Part shown: piece after piece, positions 19,862-22,380 of the stretch
How positions within the stretch are numbered: position 1 is the stretch's first letter
Layout: every line of letters begins with the position of its first letter
Assembly (NCBI GenBank): GCA_977017575.1
Contig: CDRNVI010000224.1
Span: 1-22,380, forward strand
Length of the DNA: 22,380 bases
Direction of reading: 5' to 3'
From: Paramoeba atlantica
Lineage: Eukaryota > Discosea
Translations under genes and position numbers: made by a program
The notes under the pieces: generated by a model
What the model was told of the DNA's origin: nothing
Seen by the model: the letters and a program-made list of their open reading frames with translations, nothing else
Databases searched by the model: none

Positions 19862-20592
19862 TCCTTTTTGATGTTTTGTTGGTTAGTTTGAACAATGGAG
19901 ATGATTTTAAGAAGCTTATTGGGTTTATGGATGACTTAATCCTTTTCCTCCATAGGGTCCAATCCATAAATTCTTTAACCTTAATTTTCCAAGAATATGA
20001 ACAAAGAACTGAAGCTAAACTCAATTATAATAAATGTTTTGTATTATTAACTGAAAAAAACCCTTGGATTGAAATGCCTTTGGCTAATTATTTGAAAGAG
20101 GAGATTGTATACTTGGAAATTATAATTTCTTGAAGAATGAACCCAACTAAGGATTGAGAAGGGATGATCAAGAAAATACAAAAGGTTGGAACAGCAATTA
20201 AGCAAAAGAAAGGCAGCTTCAATGAAAGAGTTTAGATGATTAATACTTACTTTATTCCTTGTATAGATTATTTAACAAGATTTAAGCTTATTTCAAAAGC
20301 TATCTCCTCAAAGATGTGGAAAGCTATTCATTCAACCTTAGGTGCATATGTAAATCTAAAGTCCTATGTAATGACTTCTCTTTGTCTCTTGTTTTTTGAA
20401 AAACCCCAAGTTAAACATCCTATTTTGTTTAACTGGGCTCTACTAGTATCAAGAAAGCCTCTCCAAGATTATTATAAGAATCCATTGTTCATTGAAGCTA
20501 TAAAGATTGATGCTTTAGAAGCTAATAGGGTTATCTTAGAACAAGTAAAGATGAGCTCCAAAATCAAGAAATCTTTCTTTTTTCTATTTTGA
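19862..20592 (+). pseudogene. LINE reverse transcriptase, C-terminal half (palm end and thumb)
   Basis: One frame reads ILFDVLLVSLNNGDDFKK, then GFMDDLILFL (about 19921-19950), where the paired Asp are the catalytic residues of RT motif C (usually FADD or YADD; here the residue before the pair is Met). EYEQRTEAKLNYNKC and EEIVYLEIIIS follow, the usual spacing to the YLG motif. After a few stops (20131-20235) the same frame gives INTYFIPCIDYLTRFKLI and FNWALLVSRKPLQDYY, typical of the thumb and downstream region of plant LINEs. Fingers and early palm motifs are absent, so about the first half of the domain is missing, replaced by the SINE. The frame shows only stop codons, no net shift, through this part. 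Confidence 0.82.
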
Positions 20593-20622
20593 AACATTTT
20601 TGTAAGAGTAAAGAATTTCTAT

Positions 20623-20922
20623 GTGAAGGATGGGTGCTTGAAATGTATGATCTATAATTTATCTCTTCCACAAAGACTCCAGATTAAGCAAAATCTTCTG
20701 AAGTTCTTCTTGAGGGGCCTTCTAACTGTGGATAAGATTGTCCATTTCACATTTGTGAGTTTACTTTGTCAACTGTGTAGAAAAGCCAAAAAGTCAAAGA
20801 TGCACCTTCTCAAAGAATGTTTGAAAGCTAAGATGATTTTGAAAACTATTAAAAAGAAATGCTTTGTTTTAAAGATTCCTAGGTGGAAAAGTGCTAACTT
20901 TGTGTGTGAATTCACAAACTAA
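20623..20922 (+). pseudogene. LINE zinc-knuckle region after the reverse transcriptase
   Basis: In the same frame as the RT piece, LPQRLQIKQNLLKFFLRGLL leads to CQLCRKAKKSKMHLLKEC: Cys at 20767 and 20776, His at 20803 and Cys at 20818. This CxxC...H...C pattern, following a basic Trp/Leu-rich stretch, is the knuckle found after the reverse transcriptase in plant L1-type LINEs. In the family it is thought to help nucleic acid binding. The four metal ligands survive although stops flank the segment on both sides. A degraded linker (20930-21075) containing LLSLWIIVCAEESKF leads on to the RNase H. Confidence 0.78.
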
Positions 20923-21108
20923 TATTTAAAAAAGGCTAAAGCATCTGCAGTGAGTATAACTCTATTGAGCTTATGGATTATTGTATGTGCAGAAGAATCT
21001 AAGTTCTCAAGCTTTATTATTAAAATTTTTGATGAAATTGCTAAGACAAACAAAATGATCCTCAAACTTTAGACTATAAAGAAGGCTTCCTCCAAAGGTA
21101 AAAGAGAA

Positions 21109-21900
21109 GTGAAACAACTAAAGTTCAAATACTCTACCTTACAAGTGTTTTATGATAGCTTTAAGTATGTAAATTTCTGCATTGGAGAATTTGAATGTGT
21201 GATTATTAAGGAAGGTTTGAAAGTTGGAGGTAGATTTAAAACAATTCCATTAAGCTCAAATAACTTGAATGAGTTTTCAAGATACTTAACTGGTTTACAA
21301 TAAGTTATTGGTTTTGGATAACATGTAAAAATAGTGGGAAATTGTAAAATTTTAATTGAGGCAGCATCTAAAATGAATTGATAATTTTGAGTTCAATGAG
21401 ATCTTATCTAAGATTAGAAATATTATTAAAAGTAAATTTGCCAAAATAAAGTATATTCATGTGTATTACAAATTTAACAAAAGATCAGATGTGATTATAA
21501 CAGCAACAAGTCACTTTGAAGAGGATGAAATGGAAACTATATTTGATAAAAACTAAGATCCAAGATTGAAGCAACTAACAACAACCAATGAGGAATGGAT
21601 TATTAAGAATTCTAAATTATGAAAATGGGTGATGAAACCATTGGATTTAAATTGAAGCTTTTTTGTGAAGAAAGTTAAATAATATTATTAAGTGGTTTCC
21701 TAAAAGAGTTGCATTTGATGAAATGTTAAAAAGTTTTGTTGAGAAAGAAAACCAAAAGTGGAGAAAAGAGTATGAACAAGCAAGGAACTACTAGTTGAAA
21801 AGTGTAATAAGACTTTCTATAAAAAGGAAGATTATTAAATTTATTAAAGTTGATGAAAAGAAAAGAATTTTAAAAGAGATTTGAATGAGAAATAGAAAGA
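21109..21900 (+). pseudogene. LINE RNase H and C-terminal extension, decayed copy
   Basis: VFYDSF (about 21148) corresponds to the first catalytic Asp. GGRFKTIPLSSNNLNEF matches the young copy's GFETIPLGSNNIGEF and keeps the Glu. IVGNCKIL has Asn where the young copy has the catalytic Asp. After one frame change near 21385, FNEILSKIRNIIKS, YIHVYYKFNKRSDVIITATS and TTNEEWIIKNSKL match the young copy's LNELLCEIRK, THVPQELNKRADAIATAAS and ETSEEWIILNSTL. Further weak similarity (IIKWF and MLKSFVEKE against GWFHQ and LVRSFIEED) runs through the extension, with a deletion before it. Several stops make it dead. It shows that RNase H plus extension is the normal end of this LINE. Confidence 0.85.
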
Positions 21901-22009
21901 AACATTAGAACTTTTGGCTACTAAGTTAGTATTAAAGTGAATTAATCTTACTTGACTATAATAATTTAATTTAAGTATATTCTTAAATATCTAGATTACA
22001 CTTCATTTC

Positions 22010-22046
22010 AATAAATGATATTTTTGATATTTAAATTAAAAAAAAA
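22010..22046 (+). promoter_or_regulatory. 3' end of the old LINE: polyadenylation signal and A tail
   Basis: AATAAATG at 22010-22017 is followed by a 9-A run at 22038-22046. The position matches AATAAATG and poly(A) in the young copy. A 9-T run follows immediately, and then another repeat begins at 22058. No target duplication was found because the LINE 5' end is not defined. Confidence 0.65.
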
Positions 22047-22057
22047 TTTTTTTTTAA

Positions 22058-22380
22058 CTGATTGAATTTATCCCTGTGTTGATTTTATTGAAGAAATAAT
22101 TGATTCCATCTTCTTATTTTTCTTGTAACAATATCATTTTGAATTTGTTATTCTTGAATTGATGCCTCAGGATGATTTTTCTTGTTCTTTTGTTTTTAGT
22201 TGATGATGGAAATTTTCCTGATTTCCTTTTTTGCTTTGAAATTATCAAATTTATACCTTCCTCTTACCTTTTGTGATTTTGATTCTGGACTTTATTTTCA
22301 CTTGGATTCCTCTCTTGGATACTCCTACTTGAATTTTGAAACCCATTTTGGTGTTGGAAGGGTATTCTATGAAAAAATTG
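22058..22380 (-). repeat. Inverted copy of the A-rich repeat segment 13642-13963
   Basis: The reverse complement matches 13642-13963 along its whole length and runs off the window. Its left edge (AATTCAATCAG read on the minus strand) coincides with the boundary of the direct-repeat copy at 13960. So another copy of the A-rich repeat family lies to the right, in opposite orientation. It is T-rich on the + strand, the mirror of 10428-15214. Confidence 0.88.

Larger units (their letters stand above)
17600..22046 (+). mobile_element. Old L1-type LINE (EN-RT-zinc knuckle-RNase H), decayed and interrupted
   Basis: Domains appear in the order of a plant L1-type ORF2: apurinic-like endonuclease (17600-17683, resuming at 19044), part of the reverse transcriptase (about 19862-20590), a CxxC...H...C knuckle (20767-20820), and RNase H with a C-terminal extension (21109-about 21900). 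AATAAA lies at 22010-22015 and an A run at 22038-22046 marks the 3' end. Stop codons and at least two frame changes break the reading frame. Nearly the whole 19876-21303 span is still in one frame apart from stops. A SINE and a younger LINE split the endonuclease, and a second SINE replaces the first part of the reverse transcriptase. No ORF1 and no clear 5' end are seen, so the left limit is only the first recognisable residue. Confidence 0.85.

Noticed and set aside
19821-20024. Minus-strand open frame across the AATATT tract
   Set aside because: It is antisense to the LINE reverse transcriptase, whose + strand frame carries clear motifs.

Overview
The window looks like repeat-filled, heterochromatin-like nuclear DNA of a eukaryote. 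The retroelements point to a plant-lineage (streptophyte) host: an L1-type LINE with endonuclease, reverse transcriptase, a CxxC...H...C knuckle and a C-terminal RNase H of plant type, plus tRNA-derived SINEs. I cannot name the species. No host gene was recognised.

Layout. 1-10314 is one tandem satellite: 27 dimeric units of about 382 bp, each built from a 187-bp A and a 195-bp B monomer. The 25 units from 765 onward look identical. 10309-10430 is an A-rich fade-out. 10428-15214 is a strongly A-rich strand with no supportable gene; it holds a 590-bp direct repeat (10428-11019 and 13960-14549), and its 13642-13963 segment recurs inverted at the end of the window (22058-22380). 15226-15552 is a complete SINE (family 1) with flanking duplications. 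15981-16405 (-) and 17684-18125 (+) are two copies of a second SINE family, in inverted orientation around a low-complexity spacer. 17600-22046 is an old, decayed LINE on the + strand.

The old LINE has been hit three times. A family-2 SINE split its endonuclease. A young 5'-truncated LINE (18138-19029, minus strand) then landed at that SINE's poly(A)/target junction. A family-1 SINE (19667-19861) sits where the first half of the reverse transcriptase should be. The young LINE carries the only long undamaged reading frame in the window (240 codons of RNase H plus an unnamed C-terminal extension). The old LINE encodes a recognisable homologue of the same RNase H and extension at 21109-21900.

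Base composition gives a clock. By eye I found CpG only in the young LINE insert (nine sites, 18329-18944). Repeat pairs elsewhere differ mainly by C/T and A/G changes. This fits heavy cytosine methylation and deamination, with the young LINE being the most recent arrival outside the satellite. Nothing here forms an operon or pathway; the parts relate to each other as layers of insertion, mobilisation (SINEs presumably use a LINE) and tandem amplification.
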